Shown here piece after piece: positions 36,561 to 44,983 of a stretch of DNA of 64,000 nt. Within the stretch, counting starts at the first letter, position 1. Every line of letters begins with the position of its first letter. Origin of the DNA: [Borrelia] finlandensis (GTDB lineage Bacteria > Spirochaetota > Spirochaetia > Borreliales > Borreliaceae); NCBI RefSeq assembly GCF_000181875.2, contig NC_012234.1:19378-83377 (forward strand), read 5' to 3'. Below the pieces are notes generated by a model that was given only the letters and a program-made list of their open reading frames with translations, did not search any database and had not been told where the DNA came from. Both the position numbers and the translations under genes were made by a program.

Positions 36561-36626
36561 ATTACAAAAAGATTTTTCTTGCAAGAAATTCTACTTTATG
36601 ATCAAATCGGCTTTTGCAACAAAAGA

Positions 36627-36670
36627 AAAATCTAGATATTAGATTAATGCAGATTTAATATCTAGATTTT
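36627..36670. terminator. Bidirectional terminator between lysis genes and revA
   Basis: A perfect 15-bp inverted repeat (AAAATCTAGATATTA and complement) with a 14-base loop lies between converging genes. Confidence 0.75.
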
Positions 36671-36697
36671 AACATTTTCAACACTAATATTTACTAA

Positions 36698-37168
36698 TTA
36701 ATTAGTACCTTCTTCGAGAAATTTTATTATTTCATCTATCTGTTCTACAGCTTCTTTAGACATTTCTTGCCCTTTGCCAGTAGTATTGCTTTCGCTGAAC
36801 TTTATAGTTACTCCAACCAACTTTGATTCTGCCCATATCTTGTTTTTTGCAGTACTATTGTCAGCATCTGTAGTCCCCTCAATTTTTTGTTTAGCTGCTT
36901 TTAAAGCTGCTAATTTATCTTGGAAGAGACTTTCTAAAGCCAATAGTTTTTCTTTAAGCTCTGCATTACCTACATCCTTTAAACTTTCTTTTAATTTATT
37001 TATTTCTTGTTTATAATAATTAAATTTCTCATGATCAATCTTATTATTAAGCGCTGAAACATCTGTAATCAATGAATCTATTTGTTTCTTTTCCTCTACA
37101 TATGCTTTACAAGCCATTATAAATAACATTAATACAAAAAATAATTTAAATATGTTTTTATTTTTTAT
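36698..37168 (-). CDS. revA: RevA-like lipoprotein with ATA in place of the start codon
   Basis: The protein matches the fibronectin-binding surface lipoprotein RevA (FKLFF..MLFIMACKAYVEEKK; lipobox FIMAC; C-terminal EQIDEIIKFLEEGTN). The expected start position, 6 bases after GGAG, reads ATA (37168-37166) followed by AAA AAT AAA AAC. An in-frame TAA lies two codons upstream. The first ATG (37129) would leave only six residues before the lipidated Cys, too short for export. The gene is otherwise intact, so it is either silenced or made weakly from ATA. Coordinates include the ATA. Confidence 0.78.
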   Translation of the reverse strand: MKNKNIFKLFFVLMLFIMACKAYVEEKKQIDSLITDVSALNNKIDHEKFNYYKQEINKLKESLKDVGNAELKEKLLALESLFQDKLAALKAAKQKIEGTTDADNSTAKNKIWAESKLVGVTIKFSESNTTGKGQEMSKEAVEQIDEIIKFLEEGTN

Positions 37169-37339
37169 TAGTTACTCCTATATTCAATAATAATGAGGTA
37201 AAATCTAGCACAACATTCGAAAAATATAAATCTCTCAATTAAAATCTTTAAAAATTTTTAAAAATAGGATCTATAATTACAAGAATAAATTTTATTTTTA
37301 CTCAACATATTGTACTAGAAATAAGAAAAAGGAATAAAA

Positions 37340-37768
37340 ATGAAAATTATCAACATATTATTTTGTTTATTTTTACTAATACTAAACGGCTGTAATTCTA
37401 ATAGTACTAATACTAGCCAAACAAAAAGTAGACAAAAACGTGATTTAACCCAAAAAGAAGAAGTACAACAAGAAAAACCAAAATCTAAAGAAGACCTGCT
37501 TAGAGAAAGGCTATCTGATGATCAAAAAACACATCTTGACTGGTTAAAAACCGCTTTAACTGGTGCTGGAGAATTTGATAAATTCTTAGAAAATGATGAT
37601 GATAAAATAAAATCGGCGCTTGATCACATAAAAACTCAACTTGATAAATGTACAGGGAAACAGGATGGTGATCAACAGAAAACCACTTTTAAAGCTGTGG
37701 TTCAAGGATTTTTTAACGGGGAAAGTATAGATAATTTTGCAAGTCAAGCAACTACTACCTGCCAATAG
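37340..37768 (+). CDS. mlp: Mlp family lipoprotein
   Basis: This 142-residue lipoprotein has leader [16 protein letters not shown] and lipobox ILNGC. A charged tether ([13 protein letters not shown]) leads to the Mlp domain with [26 protein letters not shown] and a C-terminal Cys. Mlp genes are the variable lipoprotein locus of cp32s, induced in mammalian-like conditions. AAAGGAATAA precedes the ATG. It converges with, and by 14 bases overlaps, the ERF gene. Confidence 0.88.
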   Translation: MKIINILFCLFLLILNGCNSNSTNTSQTKSRQKRDLTQKEEVQQEKPKSKEDLLRERLSDDQKTHLDWLKTALTGAGEFDKFLENDDDKIKSALDHIKTQLDKCTGKQDGDQQKTTFKAVVQGFFNGESIDNFASQATTTCQ

Positions 37769-38747
37769 TAATTTCGGCCCCCAAATAGGGGGCTTTAATA
37801 TTGCTCACTGCAAATATATAATTAAATTGTCTTTCTTTTTTTAACATGCAAAAGAATTTTAATACTTTTGTTTTATAAACGTCTCGATTATCAGACATAA
37901 ATACTTTAAGCTTATTTAGATCATCAAATCTATTAGTTTTATTGAAATATTCTCTTAAAATATTTACCCAATATTCTATACTCTTAAGCTTAACATTCTT
38001 TTCAAAAAGATCCTCTAAAGCATCATCATTATCAGTACATAATGCCCGAATAAGAGCATTTATATTCTTTTTTTCTTCACCCTCATTTACCCAATTTTTT
38101 ATATTAAACAGTGCGTCTCTAAAAATTTTATAGCAATAAGCCTTGCCAGATTTTAAGTTTTTATTAAAGCTGTTTAGTTGATTTTTTTCTTGATTTATGT
38201 CCTTTTTTTGTTCTTGTTTTTGATTAACACTAACTTGCTTGTTAGACATAGAATTTACGTTTTCATAATTATTGTAAATAGGTGCTGCATCAGTATCCAC
38301 TTCACTTTTTATATGAAGACATGCAACTAAAGCATACCTTTTGAAATAAGTAATAGCTGATCCAACTAGTTGTGGTACTGTATTCACAACATTTTTAGAC
38401 CCGCTTTCATTGTTCCACTGTAAGTTTTCTGTAAGCATTGGTGTATCAAAAGAAAATTCATATCCAGTGCTTGTACTGTAAAATGTGGTCCTAATAACAT
38501 GCTCTTTTTGACCATCTACAAATTTAGATATTGGATATTGCTCAAAATCAAGCTCCAAATTGTGCTTATCAATAACGTTTTCAATTTCTTCTACTATTTC
38601 ATTGAAATTCTGATATTTATATCCATATCCTTTAAGGCTTTTGTCAATCCCTGGTAAATTTATTTTTAGGGTTTTTATATCTTTTCTGAAGCTTATTTTT
38701 GCTTGAATATTTTCTTGTGGATTATTTTTGTTTGATATGTTGTCCAT
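37755..38747 (-). CDS. ERF-family single-strand annealing protein
   Basis: This 330-residue recombinase of the phage ERF superfamily anneals complementary strands during phage recombination. The core is at residues 35-145, with [33 protein letters not shown] strands and [22 protein letters not shown] Gln/Asn/Lys-rich linker and a helical C-terminal domain follow. The first 15 codons ([15 protein letters not shown]), the RBS and the upstream region are identical to those of the DUF244 nuclease gene at 43178, in inverted orientation. GGAG precedes the ATG. Confidence 0.82.
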   Translation of the reverse strand: MDNISNKNNPQENIQAKISFRKDIKTLKINLPGIDKSLKGYGYKYQNFNEIVEEIENVIDKHNLELDFEQYPISKFVDGQKEHVIRTTFYSTSTGYEFSFDTPMLTENLQWNNESGSKNVVNTVPQLVGSAITYFKRYALVACLHIKSEVDTDAAPIYNNYENVNSMSNKQVSVNQKQEQKKDINQEKNQLNSFNKNLKSGKAYCYKIFRDALFNIKNWVNEGEEKKNINALIRALCTDNDDALEDLFEKNVKLKSIEYWVNILREYFNKTNRFDDLNKLKVFMSDNRDVYKTKVLKFFCMLKKERQFNYIFAVSNIKAPYLGAEITIGR

Positions 38748-38804
38748 TTTTTACTCCTTTATAGGTATTTATAAAAATAAATATATAGCAAAAACTATTT
38801 TTGC
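38702..38804 (-). repeat. 103-bp exact inverted repeat, left arm
   Basis: Identical (as reverse complement) to 43121-43223. It carries the RBS CTATAAAGGAG, the ATG and the first 15 codons of the ERF gene, plus about 50 bases of upstream A/T-rich promoter region. The arms face each other across the 4.3-kb replication block. Confidence 0.95.
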
Positions 38805-38835
38805 AAACTTATTTACAAAAAATTTTTACAAAAAA

Positions 38836-38884
38836 GTGGAGCTTAGATAAGTTCTTTAGCAAAAGAATCTATCTAAGCCCCCCA
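38836..38884. repeat. Long hairpin beside the cp32 replication genes
   Basis: GTGGAGCTTAGATA-AGTTCTTT pairs with AAAGAA-TCTATCTAAGC-CCCCAC. It is related to the hairpins at 42895-42930 and 43041-43086 (shared AAGTTCTT...AA(G)AGAAT core). Position between the ERF and replication genes suggests a terminator or replication-control element. No gene lies in 38748-39120. Confidence 0.65.
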
Positions 38885-39120
38885 CTTCATTTAAAATTCC
38901 TATAAAGGCAGAAAAAACAGAAAGATCTTTTTCTACACTGTTTGTAGTATAGTTCAATTTAGAATTAAAATCAATTTGTATTTTTACAAAATAACAAATT
39001 TCTTATTAATTTAACAAAATTAATAATTAAAATTTAATATTTTTTTAGAAAAGTATTTACTTTTAAATCAAAATTTTGCATTATAATGTTAATTATGATT
39101 ACCTATAAAGGAGTACACAT

Positions 39121-40206
39121 ATGAAAGATTTTGCAAATAATACAAAAAGTCTAGCTTGTCGCAACAAACACCAATACAAATTAATTGTTCTTATTTCAAC
39201 ACTAAATTACCTAAACAGAAAAGATAAGAAATACACACAACAAAACATACTTTATTATTTTAATGAAAATCTAAAAAGAAATGGTCTAGCTCTCACTACA
39301 CTGAGAACAATGCAAAATTATCTTTACAAATTAGAAAAAGTGCTAAAAGTTACAACCAACTACTACCAACACATGGGTGTAAATTGTGGAACTGAAATTT
39401 ACTATAAACTAAAGTATCCTAAAAAAGAATGTTACCAGAAAATCAACAAGTACTTTCAAGAGCGAAAAAACTCTAGATTTAAATCTAGAGTTAATACCCA
39501 TTTTAAAAACAATATTTCTATAAATGGTAGTGTAAATTCAGTGGAGTGTTTAAGTAATAAAAATAATATAAAAGAAGAAAGAAAGACGAAAGAAGTAGAA
39601 AAATATCAACTAAAAAATTACTTCAATAAATGCGACTTTAAAACTGAAAAAGCTCTTTCTATTTTGGATTTAAATACTGATAAAGATATGATGATTAAGG
39701 CAATGAAAATCTTAAAACAAAATGAAATTGTTCTAATAAAACGATTTAGTATAAAAAAATCTTGCTTTAAAGAAAAACAAAACAAATTGAAGAACATTCT
39801 AAATAACACGCAGAAAGAATTCGAACAAAATGGATATAATTCGGAACAATTAAAAATAAATTTACAAAAAGTATACGAAAATTACAAATTTAAGCCCCAT
39901 TTTATTATTGAAAATCATAAATATAGCGATTTAAGTTATATAAAACGTAAGTTAGAAAAATCCATTAAAAGAAAGAAAGAAAATCTTCAACAAAATTATC
40001 AAAATTTAAAGGCAAACATTTTCAATATTCTTATTGAACAACTAAAAAAAGATAGAAATATTGAATTTTTAAAGCCCATTATAAAAGAGTATTTGAATAA
40101 CCAAAAGAAAATAGAATACAATAAAGTATTTGGTACATATTATCACGAATTATTAGAAATAATAAAAAATGAGAACAATTCTTTAATGTTAAAAGAAGTT
40201 ATATAA
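39121..40206 (+). CDS. Plasmid replication protein, PF57/62 family
   Basis: This 361-residue basic protein is of the Borrelia plasmid paralogous family 57/62, held to be the replication initiator. The N-terminal 110 residues are well structured (KHQYKLIVLISTLNYLNRKDKKYTQQNILYYFNENL, a winged-helix-like part); the C-terminus is a Lys-rich coiled coil. CCTATAAAGGAG precedes the ATG, the same RBS sequence as in the ERF and DUF244 genes. First gene of an intact PF57-PF50-PF32-PF49 maintenance operon. Confidence 0.82.
   Translation: MKDFANNTKSLACRNKHQYKLIVLISTLNYLNRKDKKYTQQNILYYFNENLKRNGLALTTLRTMQNYLYKLEKVLKVTTNYYQHMGVNCGTEIYYKLKYPKKECYQKINKYFQERKNSRFKSRVNTHFKNNISINGSVNSVECLSNKNNIKEERKTKEVEKYQLKNYFNKCDFKTEKALSILDLNTDKDMMIKAMKILKQNEIVLIKRFSIKKSCFKEKQNKLKNILNNTQKEFEQNGYNSEQLKINLQKVYENYKFKPHFIIENHKYSDLSYIKRKLEKSIKRKKENLQQNYQNLKANIFNILIEQLKKDRNIEFLKPIIKEYLNNQKKIEYNKVFGTYYHELLEIIKNENNSLMLKEVI
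39469..39492. repeat. 24-bp perfect palindrome inside the replication gene
   Basis: AACTCTAGATTT followed by its exact complement, no loop. It encodes SRFKSR within the PF57 protein. The size fits a dimer-binding site or an origin element. Confidence 0.8.
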
Positions 40207-40215
40207 GGATTAAAT

Positions 40216-40770
40216 ATGGAAAGTACACCCAAATCTATAGAAACAGAAAAATCATTAATTATATGTAACAATAAAGAACGTTTTATTAAGATTGAAAAAA
40301 AAAATGATAAAACAATATACCATACAAAAATGATGATGGATGTTTACAAATTTGGAGTTCACGATAAAAAAAATGTGTTTCGTTTGTCATTAAGGGGCTT
40401 ATTTAACCAGTTAAAAGTTAAAGAGATTTTTTTATATCCAGTTAAAGAAGGAGATAAGTTTATTGGCATTTTTTATGGTTACAGAAAACCAATTAAAAAA
40501 CCCTTTGTAAAGTACCAAATAAACGGAATTAAAAAATCATACACAATTGCAAGAGAATATTATATAGAATTTAGATTTAAAACCGGCAGTGTTTTTTGTT
40601 ACTTTAAAGGACTATATCGCTTATTAAAAAAAGAAGAGATAAATAATCATTATAACAAAGCAGTATTTGATATCTTTTCAAGATTAGAAAAACAAGTATA
40701 TGGGTTTTATGGAAAAAAATATTCAGAGAAAGGGCCGCTAATAAAATGGATACTAAAAAACCTAAAATAA
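40216..40770 (+). CDS. Plasmid maintenance protein, PF50 family
   Basis: This 184-residue basic protein of Borrelia plasmid family 50 has segments FRLSLRGLFNQLKVKEIFLYP and FYGYRKPIKKPFVKY. It starts 9 bases after the PF57 gene and overlaps parA by 25 bases. The biochemical role is unknown; it is required or helpful in cp32 and linear plasmid maintenance regions. Confidence 0.8.
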   Translation: MESTPKSIETEKSLIICNNKERFIKIEKKNDKTIYHTKMMMDVYKFGVHDKKNVFRLSLRGLFNQLKVKEIFLYPVKEGDKFIGIFYGYRKPIKKPFVKYQINGIKKSYTIAREYYIEFRFKTGSVFCYFKGLYRLLKKEEINNHYNKAVFDIFSRLEKQVYGFYGKKYSEKGPLIKWILKNLK

Positions 40771-41504
40771 TAACAATAGCGTCAATTAAGGGCGGTGTTG
40801 GTAAAAGCACAACTTGCTTAGCATTGTCATTTTTGTTGTCAAAAAAAAATAAAGTATTGTTAATAGATATGGATACTCAAGCATCAGTCACCAGTTACTA
40901 TCAAGACAAAATACAAGAAGATAATATAAATTTAAAATTTAACAATATATATGAAGTTTTGGCCAATGATTTAGATATTGAAAAAGCAATTGTAAATATT
41001 GAAGACAATTTAGATTTATTACCAAGTTATTTAAGTTTACATATGCTTAATGAAATCGAAATAGAATTTAAAGACTTGCTATTAAAATCAAATTTAAGCT
41101 GTTTTAGCAGTGATTATAAATATATAATATTGGATACAGCGCCTAGTTATGATATTGCATTTAAAAATGCAATGTTTAGTAGCGATTATATTATTGTTCC
41201 AATAATAGCTGAAAAATGGGCAGTTGAGTGTTTAGATCTATTTGATTATTTTTTAAATAAATTGGGATTAAAAACCCCACTATTTTTGCTTATAACAAGA
41301 TTTAAAAAGAATAATACACATAAGGAATTTTTAAATTTATTAAAGAATAGGGGGGATTTTTTAGGTGTTATATCTGAAAGAGAAGACTTAAATAAGAATA
41401 TAGCTAGCAATTCTAGATTTTCCTTAGAAAAGGATTATATGCATGAATATAAAAATGCTATTAATAAATTTTTGGATTATTTAAAAATGATGGATAAGGT
41501 ATAA
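40746..41504 (+). CDS. parA: ParA-type partition ATPase, PF32 family
   Basis: This 252-residue ParA/Soj ATPase drives plasmid partition and defines compatibility type. It has the deviant Walker A KGGVGKSTT (residues 15-23), the LLIDMDTQAS switch motif and LDTAPSYD (Walker B region). All catalytic residues are present. Overlaps the PF50 gene. The integrated element therefore carries a working-looking partition gene in addition to the lp54 set, which lies outside this window. Confidence 0.92.
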   Translation: MDTKKPKIITIASIKGGVGKSTTCLALSFLLSKKNKVLLIDMDTQASVTSYYQDKIQEDNINLKFNNIYEVLANDLDIEKAIVNIEDNLDLLPSYLSLHMLNEIEIEFKDLLLKSNLSCFSSDYKYIILDTAPSYDIAFKNAMFSSDYIIVPIIAEKWAVECLDLFDYFLNKLGLKTPLFLLITRFKKNNTHKEFLNLLKNRGDFLGVISEREDLNKNIASNSRFSLEKDYMHEYKNAINKFLDYLKMMDKV

Positions 41505-41577
41505 AATGAGTTAATTTAGTTTGTCCTAAATCAGGATAGCTTATTAATGACAAAAACTTTTTATTTGAGGTGATATT

Positions 41578-42105
41578 ATGTTGGTAAAAATAAACAAAAG
41601 AAATTTAGAAGAAAAGGATAACGAACAATTAGAATATTATGAAAAATTAAAAAATAAATTAGTAAATAATTTTAAAAAAGAAATTTTTCATAAAATAGAA
41701 GTTATTAAAATTCTAAAAGAGATAAAAGATAATGAATATTATAAATTAGATGGATATACAAGTTTTAATTCTTTTGCAAAAAATTATAGAATAGCAAGAA
41801 CTCAAGTGTATGACTACATTAGAATAGCAAATGCTATGGAAGAAGGGCTTTTAGAAGAGACATATATCATAGAAAATGGACTTACTATGTCTTTATTATC
41901 AATAAGAGACAAAGAAAGTTCATCATTTAAGAAATCAAGACAAAATCCAATAAAACCCTTAAGATTTCAACTTAAAAGCAAAGAAAGTTATGATTTTTAC
42001 AAAAGCAATGCTAAATTTACAGGATTTTTATTAGATGAACTTTTTGAAAGTCAAAGAGACTTGATTAATAAATTTTTAAGAAGATATAAGCAATTAAAAG
42101 GATAG
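41578..42105 (+). CDS. Partition protein, PF49 family
   Basis: This 175-residue protein of Borrelia plasmid family 49, the presumed ParB-like partner, contains a helix-turn-helix-like run (YTSFNSFAKNYRIARTQVYDYIRIANAMEEG). It follows parA by 73 bases. Intact. Confidence 0.8.
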   Translation: MLVKINKRNLEEKDNEQLEYYEKLKNKLVNNFKKEIFHKIEVIKILKEIKDNEYYKLDGYTSFNSFAKNYRIARTQVYDYIRIANAMEEGLLEETYIIENGLTMSLLSIRDKESSSFKKSRQNPIKPLRFQLKSKESYDFYKSNAKFTGFLLDELFESQRDLINKFLRRYKQLKG

Positions 42106-42117
42106 TAAAGGTATTTT

Positions 42118-42690
42118 ATGACTAATTTGGCGTACAGAACATATAACATAGAAAGTATAAAAAATGAGTTTTTAAACATAGGGTTTAGTGAAGAGGCAAT
42201 AGATTTTGTTTTTCTTCATAATGATAATTATAACTTTGAATTTTTAAAAGAGAAAATAATCGATGTAGAAAAAAATTTACGAAAAGATATATCTAATTTA
42301 GATATAAAGATAGACGCTGTAGAAAAAAATATAAATCTAAAAATAGATTTTGTAGAGAAGAATTTAAATGCCAAAATAGATAATGTAGAAAAGGGCTTAA
42401 ATGCCAAAATAGATAGTTTAAATGTTAAAATAGATAATGTAGAAAAAGCTTTGCAAAAAGATATATCTAGTTTGAATATTAAAATAGATAGTGTAAAAAA
42501 TGAACTTAATGCTAAAATAGATAGCGTAAATACCAAGATAGATAGTGTAGAGAAGAATTTACAAAAAGATATATCTAGTCTAAAAAATGAACTTAATGCA
42601 AGTAATAGAACAATACAAGTAATGCTAATAGCAGGAATAACGCTTGCCCCAATTATTTATTCTATATTCAATAAGTATTTTTTCAATTGA
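42118..42690 (+). CDS. bdr: Bdr protein (Borrelia direct repeat family)
   Basis: This 190-residue Bdr protein has a conserved N-terminal domain (TYNIESIKNEFLNIGFSEEAIDFVF), a central array of about nine coiled-coil repeats of type KIDxVEKNLxAKID, and a C-terminal membrane helix (MLIAGITLAPIIYSIF). Bdr proteins are membrane-bound and phosphorylatable; their function is unknown. Repeat number varies between plasmids by recombination. It starts 12 bases after the PF49 gene. Confidence 0.9.
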   Translation: MTNLAYRTYNIESIKNEFLNIGFSEEAIDFVFLHNDNYNFEFLKEKIIDVEKNLRKDISNLDIKIDAVEKNINLKIDFVEKNLNAKIDNVEKGLNAKIDSLNVKIDNVEKALQKDISSLNIKIDSVKNELNAKIDSVNTKIDSVEKNLQKDISSLKNELNASNRTIQVMLIAGITLAPIIYSIFNKYFFN

Positions 42691-42894
42691 GAATTATTCA
42701 AATTTTATAAAATATTAAGTTAGTATATAGCTTAAAAGTAAAACTTATTTGAATTTTTTAACAAGAGAGAGAATTTAAATAGGTTCTTTTATTTTAACAA
42801 ATGCAAATTGATTTTAATTCTAAATTAGACTATACTCAATTGTTGAAAAGCTTTTAAAAATAATTTTAATAAGTGAATTTGGTTAAACCCCAGA

Positions 42895-42930
42895 CTTTAT
42901 TAAGTTCTTATGCAAGAGAATTTAATAAAG
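42895..42930. repeat. Hairpin CTTTATTAA-GTTCTT ... in the bdr-DUF244 gap
   Basis: CTTTATTAAGTTCTT, a four-base loop, and AAGAGAATTTAATAAAG. It is one of three related hairpins around the replication block. The 487-base gap 42691-43177 has no gene and holds this element, the 42976 and 43041 repeats and the right arm of the 103-bp repeat. Confidence 0.7.
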
Positions 42931-42975
42931 CTTTTATTAATTATAATAATTTCTGTAAAAAGTTGGTAAAAATAG

Positions 42976-43009
42976 TTTTAGTTATACATATACATATGTA
43001 TAACTAAAA
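42976..43009. repeat. 15-bp perfect inverted repeat upstream of DUF244
   Basis: TTTTAGTTATACATA, loop TACA, then the exact complement. It is symmetric with T-rich and A-rich ends, so it could terminate transcription in either direction, or act as an operator for the downstream promoter. Confidence 0.7.
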
Positions 43010-43040
43010 AATATATTGCTATCAAAAAAATCTAATTAAG

Positions 43041-43086
43041 TTGGGTTTAGCTAAGTTCTTTAACAAGAGAATTTAAATAAGCCCAA
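43041..43086. repeat. Long hairpin, right-side relative of 38836
   Basis: TTGGGTTTA-GCTAAGTTCTT ... AAGAGAATTTAAATAAGCCCAA. The arrangement of hairpin then 103-bp repeat arm mirrors that on the left side of the replication block. Confidence 0.65.
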
Positions 43087-43120
43087 CTATTTTTTTATAA
43101 AAATTTTTGCAGAGAAGTTG

Positions 43121-43223
43121 GCAAAAATAGTTTTTGCTATATATTTATTTTTATAAATACCTATAAAGGAGTAAAAAATGGACAACATATCAAACAAAAA
43201 TAATCCACAAGAAAATATTCAAG
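43121..43223 (+). repeat. 103-bp exact inverted repeat, right arm
   Basis: Identical to the reverse complement of 38702-38804. It carries the promoter region, CTATAAAGGAG, ATG 43178 and the first 15 codons of the DUF244 gene. The sequences diverge immediately after codon 15. Confidence 0.95.
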
Positions 43224-44500
43224 GAGAGCTCAAAATGATAAGTATTAATCAACAAAGCTTTACTGGTTGTGAAATATTTGAGGAAAAATCTTCTCCCATT
43301 AAAGAAAAAAGTAAATTAAGTAAAATAGGCAAAAAATTACCAGGAATAAGTAGTCAAGAGTGTTTTAGATTTAATCGAAATATTGATTTTAGTGTACAAA
43401 GAAACAAGCTTGATAAATACGGAGCTAGTGAAGTAGGCAATGTTTTGATTGGAGGTGCGGGACTTAAAGACTTGATGATTAATAGAGTGCTTAAATATTT
43501 TGGGATGAGCCTACCTTTTGAAGAGAATTTGTATATGCTCAAGGGCAAAGAATTAGAGAATTTAGGATTTAGAGAATTTGTTAAAGCACATGGTGATAAT
43601 ATTGATATTTTGTATAAGAACAAATATGCCAACGGTGTTGATAAGTATAATTATTTCAAGAAAACTGGTAAATCAGAAATGTTTGTTGGATCAACAATTG
43701 ATGGTTTGTTTATAAATAGTAACGGCACCGCAGAGCTTTTAGAAATTAAAAGCAGTGATTCTAATTATATGAGCAGTGCTATTACTGAGTACAATAAAAA
43801 TGGCAATTTTTTAAGCAGCAAATATTTTTTCAAATATTATGTGTAGGCGCAAATGCAACTAGCATGTACTGGACTTGAGTATTGTAATTTATTCTTTTTA
43901 ATCGATGCAGCACCAGTTAACTGTAAGATTAATAGAAATGATGACTTAATAGTAAAAGTGCTTGAATATGTTCACAAATGCGAGACGGAAGCTTTTAACA
44001 TAAGAACTCAAATATTTAAAAATAATAATATCAACCTACAAACATTAAATAATGATAATAATGAGGTGATAAAACTAGTTGAAGATTTAGTAGAAAGAAG
44101 TGAATTTTATAGAAATGGAGTTGAGTTTGATTGGGCAAGAGAATTTGTAGAATATGTTGATTGTGTAGAGCTTGAAATTACAGATAGGCAAGTTGCTGAA
44201 AATCTTGCATATGATCTAATGGAGGTTGATAGCGCAAAAAAAGAATTAAACAAAATGCAAAACGAACACAAAAAAAGAGAAAAGTATCTTAAAGATATAA
44301 TCAAAATGAAAACCTACAATATTACGAATATATATCCACTAATTGAGCAGTTAAATTATAGGTTTAGAGAATTTGTGTTCACTTTTGACTCTAAGAAAAG
44401 GGCAATATCAGATAGATTAAGTGGTTTATTGCCAACAAGTGAAACATTGCTTTTCCCAAGCAATATAGCATTTGCAAATAATGTCAGTGTCCCCATGTGA
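43178..44500 (+). pseudogene. DUF244 exonuclease-like gene with one nonsense codon
   Basis: A 440-codon frame interrupted by TAG at 43844 (FKYYV-x-AQMQLACTG, almost certainly a former Gln codon). The N-terminal product keeps VGSTIDGLF and ELLEIKSS, a D...ExK pattern of PD-(D/E)XK phage exonucleases such as YqaJ/lambda exonuclease. The later helical part would be lost. With ERF this would be the exonuclease half of a phage recombination pair. The frame after the stop stays open for 218 codons, so the mutation is recent. Confidence 0.72.
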
Positions 44501-44551
44501 ATGGGAGCACTAAAAAATTAAAGAAATAATTTAATATAGGAGAGGTAATCA

Positions 44552-44978
44552 ATGCTTATTAATAAAATAAAACAAGATAACAGAACTTTAAGACCAGAGA
44601 TACAAAAACGGGGGGTGTTACTTTTTGTGTTTACATTATTATACAAGTCTATTTAAGAAACGCGAATTTAATGCATATGAAATAAATTCAGCATATTACA
44701 GATTTATAGGACTTGGCTACATTAAGAGTAATTGCTTTATTATAAATCCATGTATAATACTTAATTACTACGGAATTAGAAGTAGCGTGAGATATGAGTT
44801 TTTAAATTATTTGGGTGCAGCGAATGAATTTGAAATAAGCGAAGTTAGAATCGACAAGGTTAATGGGTATCACTTTATAGCAATAAAAAATAAAGAAATA
44901 TTATATGATTCACTTGATTTAAAACCTCGTGGGAAAATATTTAAAGTAACTTCAAAGCGTATATTTAAACTGAAATAG
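44552..44978 (+). pseudogene. DUF261 gene with a G-run frameshift
   Basis: The frame from ATG 44552 (behind AGGAGAGG) reads MLINKIKQDNRTLRPEIQKRG and then shifts at six G (44610-44615). With five G it continues CYFLCLHYYTSLFKKREFNAYEIN to 44978, the Borrelia DUF261 family. A homopolymer sequencing error is possible here. The Cys near the start and the later HFIA suggest a cysteine-peptidase-like fold, but that is a guess. Confidence 0.65.
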
Positions 44979-44983
44979 TTTTT

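Noticed and set aside
42228..42536. Minus-strand frame opposite the bdr repeats
   Set aside because: Its repeats are just the complement of the Bdr repeat array; no RBS.
42340..42600. CRISPR-like regular repeats
   Set aside because: The repeats are in-frame coding repeats of Bdr with no spacers. No CRISPR array or cas gene was seen anywhere in the window.
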